The notes under the pieces were generated by a model. That model was not told the origin of the DNA and made no database searches. It saw only the letters and a program-made list of their open reading frames with translations. This document shows positions 21,246 to 29,739 of a stretch of 33,241 nucleotides of DNA, in pieces (position 1 is the first letter of the stretch; each line of letters starts with the position of its first letter). The translations under genes and the position numbers were made by a program. Origin of the DNA: JAUPVS01 sp037139495 (GTDB taxonomy: Bacteria > Patescibacteriota > Saccharimonadia > Saccharimonadales > JAUPVS01); NCBI GenBank assembly GCA_037139495.1, contig JBAXGG010000008.1, positions 1 to 33,241 on the forward strand. Reading direction: 5' to 3'.

Positions 21246-24200
21246 TTACTTTGCTGCAACTTCTACGACTTCCTCGACTGTGTCACCTAGAAGGATTAAG
21301 TCTTCGTCTTCGTCCGTTTGATAACCAGTACCGACAGGAATTGGACGACCCAAGATAACATTTTCTTTAAGACCGTAGAGGTGATCTACCTTACCGCTAG
21401 TGGCGGCGCTAATCAGAACACGAGTTGTGTCTTGGAAAGACGCGGCACTTAAGAAGGATTCGGTAGATAGAGATGACTTAGTGATACCAAGAAGCAATTG
21501 AGTGAATTCAATCTGCTTTTTACCAGCTTGTTTGAGCTCTAGGTTAAGTTCCAGGACAGCAATTTTACTTGCCAAGTCACCGGTAACTAATTCGCTATCA
21601 CCAGAATCTTCGATCTGAACACGACTGAACATCTGTCGAACAATAATTTCCAGGTGCTTGTCAGCAATATTTTGACCCTGAGATGCAAAGATTCGGAGAA
21701 TTTCATTCATTATGTAGCGCTGGGTAGCTTCAATTCCCTGTAAGCGCATAAGCTCGTGTAAGTTGATAGAACCGTTCGTTAGGCGCTGACCAGCAGTAAC
21801 TTCTTCACCATCCTTAATCAGAACTTGCTTATACCCAGGAACTTCGTACCGCATTGTAGTTTTAGCGGTCGGAACGATGCTAATAGTTTTCTTCTTAACA
21901 TCAACCTTACCGGGCATAGTTGCAACTAGAGGCTCGGAATTATCTTCCATTGCTGCAATAACATCACCCACAGCAACTTCGGTACCATGCTTAACTTTAG
22001 CAACACGTTCACCAAGGACCATGCTGATCTTTTCTTGACCTTCGGCTGATATTTCTAGAATGTACTTGTCACCGTCTTCCCAAGTTTTAGCAACACCAGC
22101 GATGTCAGCTAAGAAAGCTTGACCTTTCGGTGTGCGAACTTCAAAGAGTTCTTCAACACGAGGTAAACCGGTAGTGATGTCTTCGCCGGCAACGCCACCA
22201 GAGTGGAACGTTCTCAGTGTTAGCTGCGTACCAGGCTCACCGATTGATTGAGCCGCAATGACACCAACTGGGTGACGCTCAGAAACGACTTCACCGGTAG
22301 CTGGGTCAATACCGTATGACTTACGAGCCACACCACGAACTGTTGTGCAACTAAGGACACTCATTATACGAACGCCGTCTAGGCTATCATCGGCATCAAT
22401 AGCTGCAGCAATTTCGGCAGTAATCAACTTACCTTTTTTAACGTACTTAGCAATATTATGAGAAGCAAATCGGCCAACTAGACGATTCGCTAAAGGAATA
22501 CCGATTTCGGCTGCGTCGGAACGATAAATCGGGAAGCCTGGATCCCCTACACACTCTTCTTCGGTTGTAAAAACGTCTTGGGCGACGTCTACCAAGCGAC
22601 GAGTAAGGTAACCAGAGTCTGCCGTTTTAAGCGCAGTATCAATCATACCCTTACGTGCACCACGAGTTGCAGTAAAGTATTCTAGTGGGCTAAAACCACT
22701 CTTATAGTTTGATTTAATTGGCAGCTCAATCGTGCGACCAGTTGCATCAGCAACTAGACCAAACATACCAACGGCGGTGTTAACCTGACCGATGTTACCA
22801 CGAGCACCAGACACAACGGCAGTAGACATAGCTGTGTCTTCAGTGGAGAACTGTTTAACCAAAGTAGTCTGAACTGTAGTACCAACTTCAGTCCAAGCCT
22901 CTACCGTCAAGCGATAACGCTCATCTTCGGTTATGAAACCTTGGTCGTATTGGTTACTAACTTCGGCAACACGCTTTTCGCCAGCGTCTAGGATGTCTTC
23001 CAAACCTTTAATTTCGGTAAAATCATCCATACCCATCGATAGACCGGATTTAGTAGCATATTCAAAACCGAGATCTTTAAGATCATCAGCGATTTCGGCT
23101 GTCTTAGCTTGACCGTATTTTTGGTAAGCTAGGGCCATAGTTTGTTGAAGTTTTTTCTTGGTCATAGCTTCGTCTTGGAATGGGAAATCTTCTGGAAGAA
23201 TTTCGGCAAACAATATGCGACCCAAAGTAGTTGTACGCAATTCACCGCGGAAAGGCATAGTCACATAGCTCTGGAGCGTCGTTTTACCAGCATCTAAGGC
23301 CATAAGTGCTTCTTCGATACCCGTAAAGGCTTTTGGTGTTTTACTTTGACCAGGGCGTTCGTATGTCAGGTAGTAACAACCAAGGACAATATCTTGTTCG
23401 ATATGTAGAATTGGTGAACCATCAGCTGGTTTAAGCAAGTTAACATTACTGGCCATGATGTTCTTAGCCTCGGCCTGAGCCTTATCTGATAGTGGCAAGT
23501 GAACTGCCATCTGGTCACCATCAAAATCGGCATTGAAACCTTTACATACCAACGGGTGCAACTGAATCGCTTTACCTTCGATTAGGACTGGCTGGAACGC
23601 TTGGATTGAGAGACGGTGAAGTGATGGAGCACGGTTCAATAAAACGTATTTGCCACGAGTAACTTCATCCAGGGCATCCCATACTGGGGTTTCACCGGCT
23701 TCGATCATCCGGGTGGCACTACGGATGTTGTGAGCATGTTCTTTTTCGATCAGCTCACCAATAACAAATGGCTTGAAAAGTTCGAGAGCCATCATTTTTG
23801 GCAAACCACATTGATAAATCTTAAGTTCAGGACCAGATACGATAACCGAACGACCAGAGTAGTCGACCCGCTTACCTAGAAGATTCTGACGAAAACGACC
23901 CTGCTTCCCTTTCAGCATATCGCTCAAAGACTTTAGGCGACGACGTTGGCCTGTAGCAGCAACGGCACGGCCGCTGCGAGCATTACTGTTGTCGATCAAA
24001 GCATCAACAGCTTCTTGCAACATACGTTGTTCGTTACGACGGATAACTTCTGGAGCGTTAAGGTCCATAAGCTTTTTGAGACGGTTGTTACGGTTGATAA
24101 CCCGCCGATAAAGATCATTAAGGTCACTTGTCGCAAAACGACCGCCAGTTAGTTGAACCATTGGGCGAAGATCTGGAGGAATAACTGGCAAAACTGTTAC

Positions 24201-25082
24201 GCACAAACTAGCCGGCTCGATACCGGCTCGCTGCATACTTTCCAACAAACGAAGACGCTTTAGGAGCTTCTTCTTGCGTTGACCCTTAGCTTCGTCAGCT
24301 TCAGCGCTTAGGTCAGTGATCAGCTTGGTTAGGTCGACGTTGTCGAGCAAGTCTTTGAGGGCGTTGCCGCCCATCCCGACCGTAACCAGTGATTGTAAAT
24401 CATCTGGTAGTCCACGGTAATCGGTTTCATTTATTAGATTGAACTTCTCGAGAGCTAATAGTTGCTGTTTGAGTTCTTCGTAGTCGATTTCTAGTTCTTC
24501 TAGTTCTTTAGTCTGGGCCTCGGCCAGGGTCTTAACATCAGCTTTTTCGTCTTTAGCTTCGGTTTCGAAACGCAGTTTGATAGCTTGCTTACCGGCTTCG
24601 AACTCGGCTTCTTTGTCAGCCAACATTTTATCGCGCTTCTCAGTTTCAGCTGTCTTGATTACGTAACTAGCAAAGTAAGCAATGCGCTCTAAGTTCTTGA
24701 CTGTCATACCAAGCACTAGGCCGATAGCTGATGGTGTTCCACGCAAAAACCAAATGTGAGCAACAGGGCTAGCTAAAGTGATGTGACCCATACGCTCACG
24801 TCGCACGATTGACTTAGTAACGATTTCGCCATTCTTATCAACAGCCGCTTCACGGCTACGGACACCTTTATATTTAGCGTCATGTGGATTAATGTCTTTT
24901 ACTGGGCCAAAGATTCGCTCACAAAATAAACCGTCACGCTCTGGCTTTTGGGTTCGGTAGTTAATGGTCTCTGGCTTGGTAACTTCACCATATGACCAAT
25001 CAAGGATATCGGTAGGATTAGCAACGGCCAAGCGGACGGCGTCGAAATCAGCGATGTCGGTTCCAGTGTTATAACGTCGCAT
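21246..25082 (-). CDS. rpoC: RNA polymerase beta-prime subunit, zinc ligands largely lost
   Basis: 1278 residues. The catalytic loop is NADFDGDQM with the Mg-binding aspartates at 519, 521 and 523. The clamp, bridge-helix and trigger-loop segments are seen as PERDGLFCERIFGP, RRERMGHITLASPVAHIW, GQRRRLKSLSDMLKGKQGRFRQNLLGKRVDYSGRS-type region (about 375-410) and AAQSIGEPGTQLTLRTFHSGG. The N-terminal zinc ribbon (residues 62-90) contains no cysteine. At the second zinc site Cys844 and Cys912 remain but positions 919 and 922 are Ala and Ser. A charged coiled-coil-like insert lies at about 145-205. It overlaps the rpoB stop by one base group (TAATG). Confidence 0.98.
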   Translation of the reverse strand: MRRYNTGTDIADFDAVRLAVANPTDILDWSYGEVTKPETINYRTQKPERDGLFCERIFGPVKDINPHDAKYKGVRSREAAVDKNGEIVTKSIVRRERMGHITLASPVAHIWFLRGTPSAIGLVLGMTVKNLERIAYFASYVIKTAETEKRDKMLADKEAEFEAGKQAIKLRFETEAKDEKADVKTLAEAQTKELEELEIDYEELKQQLLALEKFNLINETDYRGLPDDLQSLVTVGMGGNALKDLLDNVDLTKLITDLSAEADEAKGQRKKKLLKRLRLLESMQRAGIEPASLCVTVLPVIPPDLRPMVQLTGGRFATSDLNDLYRRVINRNNRLKKLMDLNAPEVIRRNEQRMLQEAVDALIDNSNARSGRAVAATGQRRRLKSLSDMLKGKQGRFRQNLLGKRVDYSGRSVIVSGPELKIYQCGLPKMMALELFKPFVIGELIEKEHAHNIRSATRMIEAGETPVWDALDEVTRGKYVLLNRAPSLHRLSIQAFQPVLIEGKAIQLHPLVCKGFNADFDGDQMAVHLPLSDKAQAEAKNIMASNVNLLKPADGSPILHIEQDIVLGCYYLTYERPGQSKTPKAFTGIEEALMALDAGKTTLQSYVTMPFRGELRTTTLGRILFAEILPEDFPFQDEAMTKKKLQQTMALAYQKYGQAKTAEIADDLKDLGFEYATKSGLSMGMDDFTEIKGLEDILDAGEKRVAEVSNQYDQGFITEDERYRLTVEAWTEVGTTVQTTLVKQFSTEDTAMSTAVVSGARGNIGQVNTAVGMFGLVADATGRTIELPIKSNYKSGFSPLEYFTATRGARKGMIDTALKTADSGYLTRRLVDVAQDVFTTEEECVGDPGFPIYRSDAAEIGIPLANRLVGRFASHNIAKYVKKGKLITAEIAAAIDADDSLDGVRIMSVLSCTTVRGVARKSYGIDPATGEVVSERHPVGVIAAQSIGEPGTQLTLRTFHSGGVAGEDITTGLPRVEELFEVRTPKGQAFLADIAGVAKTWEDGDKYILEISAEGQEKISMVLGERVAKVKHGTEVAVGDVIAAMEDNSEPLVATMPGKVDVKKKTISIVPTAKTTMRYEVPGYKQVLIKDGEEVTAGQRLTNGSINLHELMRLQGIEATQRYIMNEILRIFASQGQNIADKHLEIIVRQMFSRVQIEDSGDSELVTGDLASKIAVLELNLELKQAGKKQIEFTQLLLGITKSSLSTESFLSAASFQDTTRVLISAATSGKVDHLYGLKENVILGRPIPVGTGYQTDEDEDLILLGDTVEEVVEVAAK

Positions 25083-28000
25083 TATTCTTCTCCCTCTTCT
25101 TCATTGTCTTTATCGTCGGTAACCGTAGCTAAAACGGCTTCTGGTTCTCCGTTCGAATCAATCATTACGAATTCATCAGCAACTTCGCTAACTAAATCTT
25201 GACTTACATCTAAATCAGCAATAGTTGGTGCTGGGACTTCGATTTCTGGTAAATGAGCGGCTTCGTCCTTAACGTTTTCGGCCAATATTGTTTCGGCATC
25301 AATTACTGTTTCGGAATGGACTAGATCAACCTTGAGGCCCAAACCTTGCAGCTCTTTAACCAGGACGTTAAAGCTTTCTGGGACCTTAGGACCAACGATT
25401 TCAGTCTTCTTAATAATCGACTCGTAAGCCTTACTTCGTCCGTAAACATCGTCAGACTTGATAGTCAGCATTTCTTGGAGGGTATTAGCAGCACCGTAAG
25501 CTTCTAGTGCCCAGACTTCCATTTCTCCAAAGCGCTGACCACCATTTTGAGCCTTACCACCTAGAGGCTGCTGGGTAACCATAGTGTATGGACCAGTCGA
25601 GCGAGCGTGAATCTTATCGGTGACCATGTGGTTCAGCTTGATCATGTACATGCTTCCAACCGTAGTACGTTCTTGATAGGCTTCTCCAGTACGACCGTCG
25701 TAGAGCTGTTGTTTACCGTCACGTGGCAATCCAGCTTCGGCTAGAAGGTCTTGTATCTTTTGAATTGGGACACCATTAAATGATGGGCTGGCGACTTTAA
25801 TCCCTAAAGCACGAGCAGCCATACCTAGGTGGGTTTCGAACAACTGTCCTACGTTCATACGACTTGGTACACCAAGTGGGTTCAAGATGATGTCGACGGG
25901 AGTTCCATCTTCCATGAATGGCATGTCCTCAACTGGCATAACTCGGGCAATAACACCCTTGTTACCATGACGACCACCTAGCTTATCACCAACACTAATT
26001 TTGCGCATCTGGGCCACAAAGACCTGGATTTGCATGATTACGCCAGCTTTAAGTTCGTGCCCGTTGGCTCGACTGAAAACTTTAACACCGACAACTTTAC
26101 CGTGCTTACCGTTACTCATGCGCTGTGAGGTATCACGAACTTCTTTGGCTTTTTCGCCGAAGATGGCGCGCAACAACCGTTCTTCGGAACTTAATTCTTG
26201 TTCACCTTTAGGAGTAATCTTCCCAACTAGGATGTCGCCAGGATGAACTTCGGCACCAATGCGGACAATCCCGTCCTCATCTAAGTGTCGGAGAGCTTCT
26301 TCAGAAACGTTTGGGATATCACGAGTTACAATCTCGGGTCCTAGCTTGGTTTCGCGGACTTCAGTCATGTAATCTACAATATGAACCGAAGTTAAGGTGT
26401 CATCTTCGACTAATTTACGAGAAATGATCATGGCGTCTTCAAAGTTATAACCACTCCATGGCATAAAGGCTACAACCAGGTCTTTACCTAGAGCTAACTC
26501 ACCAGCCGAAACCGACATACCTTCGATTAGTACGTCTCCAGCCACAACCTTGTCACCAGTGTGAGCGACAACACGTTGATTGATGCTGGTACCTTCGTTA
26601 CTACGAATGTAGTGGAGAGGCTCGTATTTAACGTTACCTTCTTTATACTTAACAACAACTTCTTGGGCGTTAGCCTTGATAACTTCACCAGTTGCTTCGG
26701 CCAAGACAACCTGACCACTGTTACGAGCAACAGCGCCTTCCATACCAGTACCAACAATTGGGCTAGCTGGTTGAATGAGTGGCACAGCCTGACGTTGCTG
26801 GTTACTGCCCATCAAAGAGCGATAAACATAGTTCTTTTCTATAAATGGAATCAGGCCGGCACTAGATCCGATAATCTGCTTACGACTGGCGTCCATATAA
26901 GTAACGTCGTCAGCATCAACTTCACTTGACTGTAGGTGTGAACGTGAACTAACGCGCTCAGCCACAAAGCTGCCATCATTGTTGACGGGCTCGCTGGCGT
27001 TGGCGATAACAGCCATTTCTTCGTCCGCAGCATCAAGATAGACGATTTCTTTAGTAACTTGGGATTTAACTGGCCAAGTGACCTTCTTAACAGCAGCGAG
27101 TTTTTTAGCGTCAGCAGATGTCATCTTGGTACCAGCCTTAACTAGTACTCTGCCTTTTTCGTCTTCTAAATCAATTGAGGCAGTTCGGCCAACTGCGTTT
27201 TTAGCGGCGACTGCGTTACTAACCTTACGGTAAGGAGTTTCAATAAAACCATAATCGTTGATACGAGCGTACCCAGCCAAGTTGAGAACCAAACCAATGT
27301 TAGCACCTTCTGGAGTTTCGACAGCACAGATACGGCCGTAGTGAGTAGCATGGGCATCGCGGACTTCAAAGCCAGCGCGCTCACGACTTAGGCCACCGGG
27401 GCCCATTGAACTTAACCGGCGCTTGTGAGCCAACTCGGATAGAGGGTTGATCTGATCCATGAACTGTGACAGCTGGCTTGAGGCAAAAAATTCGCGAACA
27501 GCAGCTACAACGGGACGAGCGTTTATCAACTGTGCAGGTGTTACGGTTTCAATTTCGCTCATACTCATTCTGTCCTTGGTGTTTCGTTCCATGCGTAATA
27601 GACCGATGCGAAATTGGCGTTGAACGAGTTCACCGACCAATTTAACACGACGGTTAGCTAGAGAATCGATGTCGTCAGCAGGTTCCTGGGTATTGTTCAT
27701 GCGGATGATTTCGGCAATGATAGCCACTAAATCTTCTAGGCGCATAACGCGGTTTTCGGCAGTGTTAGCAATGTCTATATTTAGGCGTTTGTTGATCTTG
27801 TAACGACCAACCCGGCTAAAGTCGAAACGTTTGAAGTTATAAAACATGTTTTCGAGCAGACTACGGGCGTTATCAACGGTAGCAAGGTCGCCTGGTCGCA
27901 GTCGACGGTAAACTTCAATGAGAGCATCGTTTGAACCACGGCTGCTGTCTTTGTCCAAAGTGGCATCCAAATAATTGAACTCACCTTGATCTACATGCTT

Positions 28001-28630
28001 GAACTGCTCTCTCATTTGGGTTTCAGTTACACCTAGAGCACGTAATAGTGTCGTAACCGGAATTTTTCGCTTTCGATCTATCTTCACAAAAATAGCCCCA
28101 TTGGCGGCCGTCTCAAACTCAAGCCAGGCACCACGCCCAGGGATTACCTTAGCACCGTATGTGTTTTTAGAACCATGAACATCGGACGTAAAGAACACTC
28201 CTGCTGAACGAATCAACTGGCTAACAACAACGCGCTCGGCGCCGTTAATAACAAACGTACCGCGGCTAGTCATCCAGGGGTAATCGCCGAGATAAATCTC
28301 TTGTTCTTTGATTTCTCCGGTAACTTTATTAGTAAGTTCGACAGTCGCTTTCAAGGGTGCGTCGTAACTAACATTGTTTTCTCGGGCATCTGTTTCGGAC
28401 ATTTTCGGTTTCTCGAACCGATAGTCTTTGAAACGTAAACTTAACTTAGTACCTGTATAGTCATCGATTGGACTAATTTCTGCCAAAAGCTCTCCAAGGC
28501 CTTCCTCAACAAACCATTGAAATGATTTGTTTTGGTGGTCAACCAGATTGGGGAGCTCTAGGGCGTCGTCTTCTTCAGTGAAATAAACTCGTTTTGCGTC
28601 TTTAATAGACTGTGACGGACTCTTTGCCAT
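25082..28630 (-). CDS. rpoB: RNA polymerase beta subunit
   Basis: 1182 residues from the ATG at 28630, which has AGGAG eleven bases upstream; a TTG at 28639 is only three bases past that site and is less likely. The rifampicin-region reads SSQLSQFMDQINPLSELAHKRR then LSSMGPGGLSRERAGFE: Asp516, His526 and Ser531 (E. coli numbers) are retained, while 518 is Ile and 533 is Met. Other motifs are KITPKGEQELSSEERLLRAIFGEK, GDKLGGRHGNKGV and GGQRFGEMEVWALEAYGA. The C-terminus carries an acidic tail. It follows clpP rather than the usual rplJ-rplL. Confidence 0.98.
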   Translation of the reverse strand: MAKSPSQSIKDAKRVYFTEEDDALELPNLVDHQNKSFQWFVEEGLGELLAEISPIDDYTGTKLSLRFKDYRFEKPKMSETDARENNVSYDAPLKATVELTNKVTGEIKEQEIYLGDYPWMTSRGTFVINGAERVVVSQLIRSAGVFFTSDVHGSKNTYGAKVIPGRGAWLEFETAANGAIFVKIDRKRKIPVTTLLRALGVTETQMREQFKHVDQGEFNYLDATLDKDSSRGSNDALIEVYRRLRPGDLATVDNARSLLENMFYNFKRFDFSRVGRYKINKRLNIDIANTAENRVMRLEDLVAIIAEIIRMNNTQEPADDIDSLANRRVKLVGELVQRQFRIGLLRMERNTKDRMSMSEIETVTPAQLINARPVVAAVREFFASSQLSQFMDQINPLSELAHKRRLSSMGPGGLSRERAGFEVRDAHATHYGRICAVETPEGANIGLVLNLAGYARINDYGFIETPYRKVSNAVAAKNAVGRTASIDLEDEKGRVLVKAGTKMTSADAKKLAAVKKVTWPVKSQVTKEIVYLDAADEEMAVIANASEPVNNDGSFVAERVSSRSHLQSSEVDADDVTYMDASRKQIIGSSAGLIPFIEKNYVYRSLMGSNQQRQAVPLIQPASPIVGTGMEGAVARNSGQVVLAEATGEVIKANAQEVVVKYKEGNVKYEPLHYIRSNEGTSINQRVVAHTGDKVVAGDVLIEGMSVSAGELALGKDLVVAFMPWSGYNFEDAMIISRKLVEDDTLTSVHIVDYMTEVRETKLGPEIVTRDIPNVSEEALRHLDEDGIVRIGAEVHPGDILVGKITPKGEQELSSEERLLRAIFGEKAKEVRDTSQRMSNGKHGKVVGVKVFSRANGHELKAGVIMQIQVFVAQMRKISVGDKLGGRHGNKGVIARVMPVEDMPFMEDGTPVDIILNPLGVPSRMNVGQLFETHLGMAARALGIKVASPSFNGVPIQKIQDLLAEAGLPRDGKQQLYDGRTGEAYQERTTVGSMYMIKLNHMVTDKIHARSTGPYTMVTQQPLGGKAQNGGQRFGEMEVWALEAYGAANTLQEMLTIKSDDVYGRSKAYESIIKKTEIVGPKVPESFNVLVKELQGLGLKVDLVHSETVIDAETILAENVKDEAAHLPEIEVPAPTIADLDVSQDLVSEVADEFVMIDSNGEPEAVLATVTDDKDNEEEGEE

Positions 28631-28734
28631 AGAGAGCAAAACTCCTGCTTATAAGATTAATATGTGGGAACCTTTAGATTTTGATCTGCGCGCGAAGATC
28701 CTAAGATGGGATTTTGATACTTGTATTTAAATAG

Positions 28735-28788
28735 ATTACAGCACGGCCCACTTACCCTACTTCTACACCCAGTTTGAAGTATGGTCAA
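28735..28788 (-). promoter_or_regulatory. Putative rpoBC promoter region
   Basis: The 163-base clpP-rpoB gap holds two candidates on the minus strand: TTGACC (28788-28783), 17-base spacer, TAGAAG (28765-28760); and an extended -10 TGC TGTAAT (28743-28735). The leader then contains GATCT/AGATC around TCGCGCGC near 28690-28705, a possible small hairpin. Which promoter is used cannot be told by eye. Confidence 0.4.
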
Positions 28789-28802
28789 TGAAATGTCAAT
28801 AG

Positions 28803-29423
28803 TTATTTCTTAGGCTTTGAAGGTATGTTGATAACTTGATCAACTAGGCCGTATTTGAGTGCTTCTGTAGAATCCATCCACTTGTCACGTTCCATGTCTT
28901 GATGGATGGTAGAAGCTTTTTGACCAGTGTTTTTAGCCATAATTTCTTCCAAGAGTTTCTTAACGCGCAAGCTTTCACGTAGGTCAATCTCCTGGTCAGT
29001 TACCTTACCGCGTGTTCCACTACTAGGTTGATGAATCATGACACTGGAATTAGGAAGCATTGATCGCTTACCTTTAGTGCCGGAGCTTAGCAAGAAGGCG
29101 GCGGCGCTTGCTTGGATACCGATTCCGACTGTCTGAACATCGGCTTTAATAAACTGCATAGTGTCATATATAGCTAAAGCGTCATAAACGCTTCCACCCG
29201 GGCTGTTAATGTATAGATAGATATCCTTGGTTGAGCTTTCGTTATCCAAAAAAAGTAGCTGAGCAATAATTAAGTTAGCAGTATGTGGGTTAACGTCTTC
29301 ACCCATAAAAATGATGCGATCACGCAGTAAACGAGAATAAATGTCATAGGCCCGTTCCATTCGGCCTTCAGTTTCAATAACTGTTGGGATTAATGCTGAT
29401 TTAGGGGAATTTTTATAATTCAT
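28803..29423 (-). CDS. clpP: ATP-dependent Clp protease proteolytic subunit
   Basis: 206 residues from the ATG at 29423, which has GAGGT four bases upstream; the frame extends to an ATG at 29447, but that codon lies at or before the predicted transcription start. ClpP forms the proteolytic chamber used by Clp ATPases. The catalytic triad is Ser106 (in QASAAAF, where most ClpPs have AASMGA), His131 (MIHQP) and Asp180 (MERDKW). The oligomer-forming regions YINSPGGSVYDALAIYDTMQ and KYGLVDQVI are standard. It has its own promoter with an overlapping CIRCE operator and lies directly upstream of rpoB. Confidence 0.97.
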   Translation of the reverse strand: MNYKNSPKSALIPTVIETEGRMERAYDIYSRLLRDRIIFMGEDVNPHTANLIIAQLLFLDNESSTKDIYLYINSPGGSVYDALAIYDTMQFIKADVQTVGIGIQASAAAFLLSSGTKGKRSMLPNSSVMIHQPSSGTRGKVTDQEIDLRESLRVKKLLEEIMAKNTGQKASTIHQDMERDKWMDSTEALKYGLVDQVINIPSKPKK

Positions 29424-29449
29424 ATCTACCTCGTGGTTAGTCACCATAT

Positions 29450-29477
29450 ATTATCGTGGCTAGCACTCACATGTCAA
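29450..29477 (-). promoter_or_regulatory. clpP promoter
   Basis: Minus strand perfect TTGACA (29477-29472), 16-base spacer, GATAAT (29455-29450). The predicted start near 29443 leaves a 20-base leader with a GAGGT ribosome-binding site before the ATG at 29423. The -35 element lies inside the spacer of the CIRCE palindrome. Confidence 0.8.
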
Positions 29478-29486
29478 GAGTGCTAG
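29460..29486 (-). promoter_or_regulatory. CIRCE operator (HrcA-binding site) at clpP
   Basis: A perfect 9-9-9 inverted repeat: CTAGCACTC, nine bases, GAGTGCTAG. It differs from the canonical CIRCE half-site TTAGCACTC only at the outermost base. The spacer carries the -35 hexamer TTGACA, so HrcA binding would block RNA polymerase. This makes clpP a predicted heat-shock gene under HrcA. Confidence 0.92.
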
Positions 29487-29737
29487 TTTAACCTATTACG
29501 AAACCTACTGAAGCTTTGAGCAAGTCTAGCCATTCCACTTCCGGTAAGCGCACTACCACCAGCAAGCACAAAAGGTACAGTTTCGGGAGGAATTGGCATT
29601 AACAATGCCGAAATGCAGGCTAACCCACCGACACTGATCCTTCGGGCATGTCGCTGTTCTTCTCGGTACTCTGCTGCTATTACTATCGAAGTCATTTCCG
29701 CAACCACTGCTTTTTCATGAGGGAGAAAATCTGACAC
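29483..29737 (-). CDS. Small hypothetical membrane protein downstream of tig
   Basis: 84 residues from a GTG two bases after the tig stop; no clear Shine-Dalgarno, so translation would rely on coupling. An ATG fourteen codons in is an alternative. Residues 1-35 are charged; about 36-48 and 55-70 are hydrophobic (GGLACISALLMPI and VPFVLAGGSALTGSGM), and the end is basic (RFRNRLN). No family recognised. Its stop lies at the outer edge of the clpP CIRCE element. Confidence 0.5.
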   Translation of the reverse strand: MSDFLPHEKAVVAEMTSIVIAAEYREEQRHARRISVGGLACISALLMPIPPETVPFVLAGGSALTGSGMARLAQSFSRFRNRLN

Positions 29738-29739
29738 AG

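Noticed and set aside
29424..29447. Longer clpP from the ATG at 29447
   Set aside because: This codon lies only two bases past the -10 hexamer, before the expected transcript start; the ATG at 29423 has a GAGGT site.
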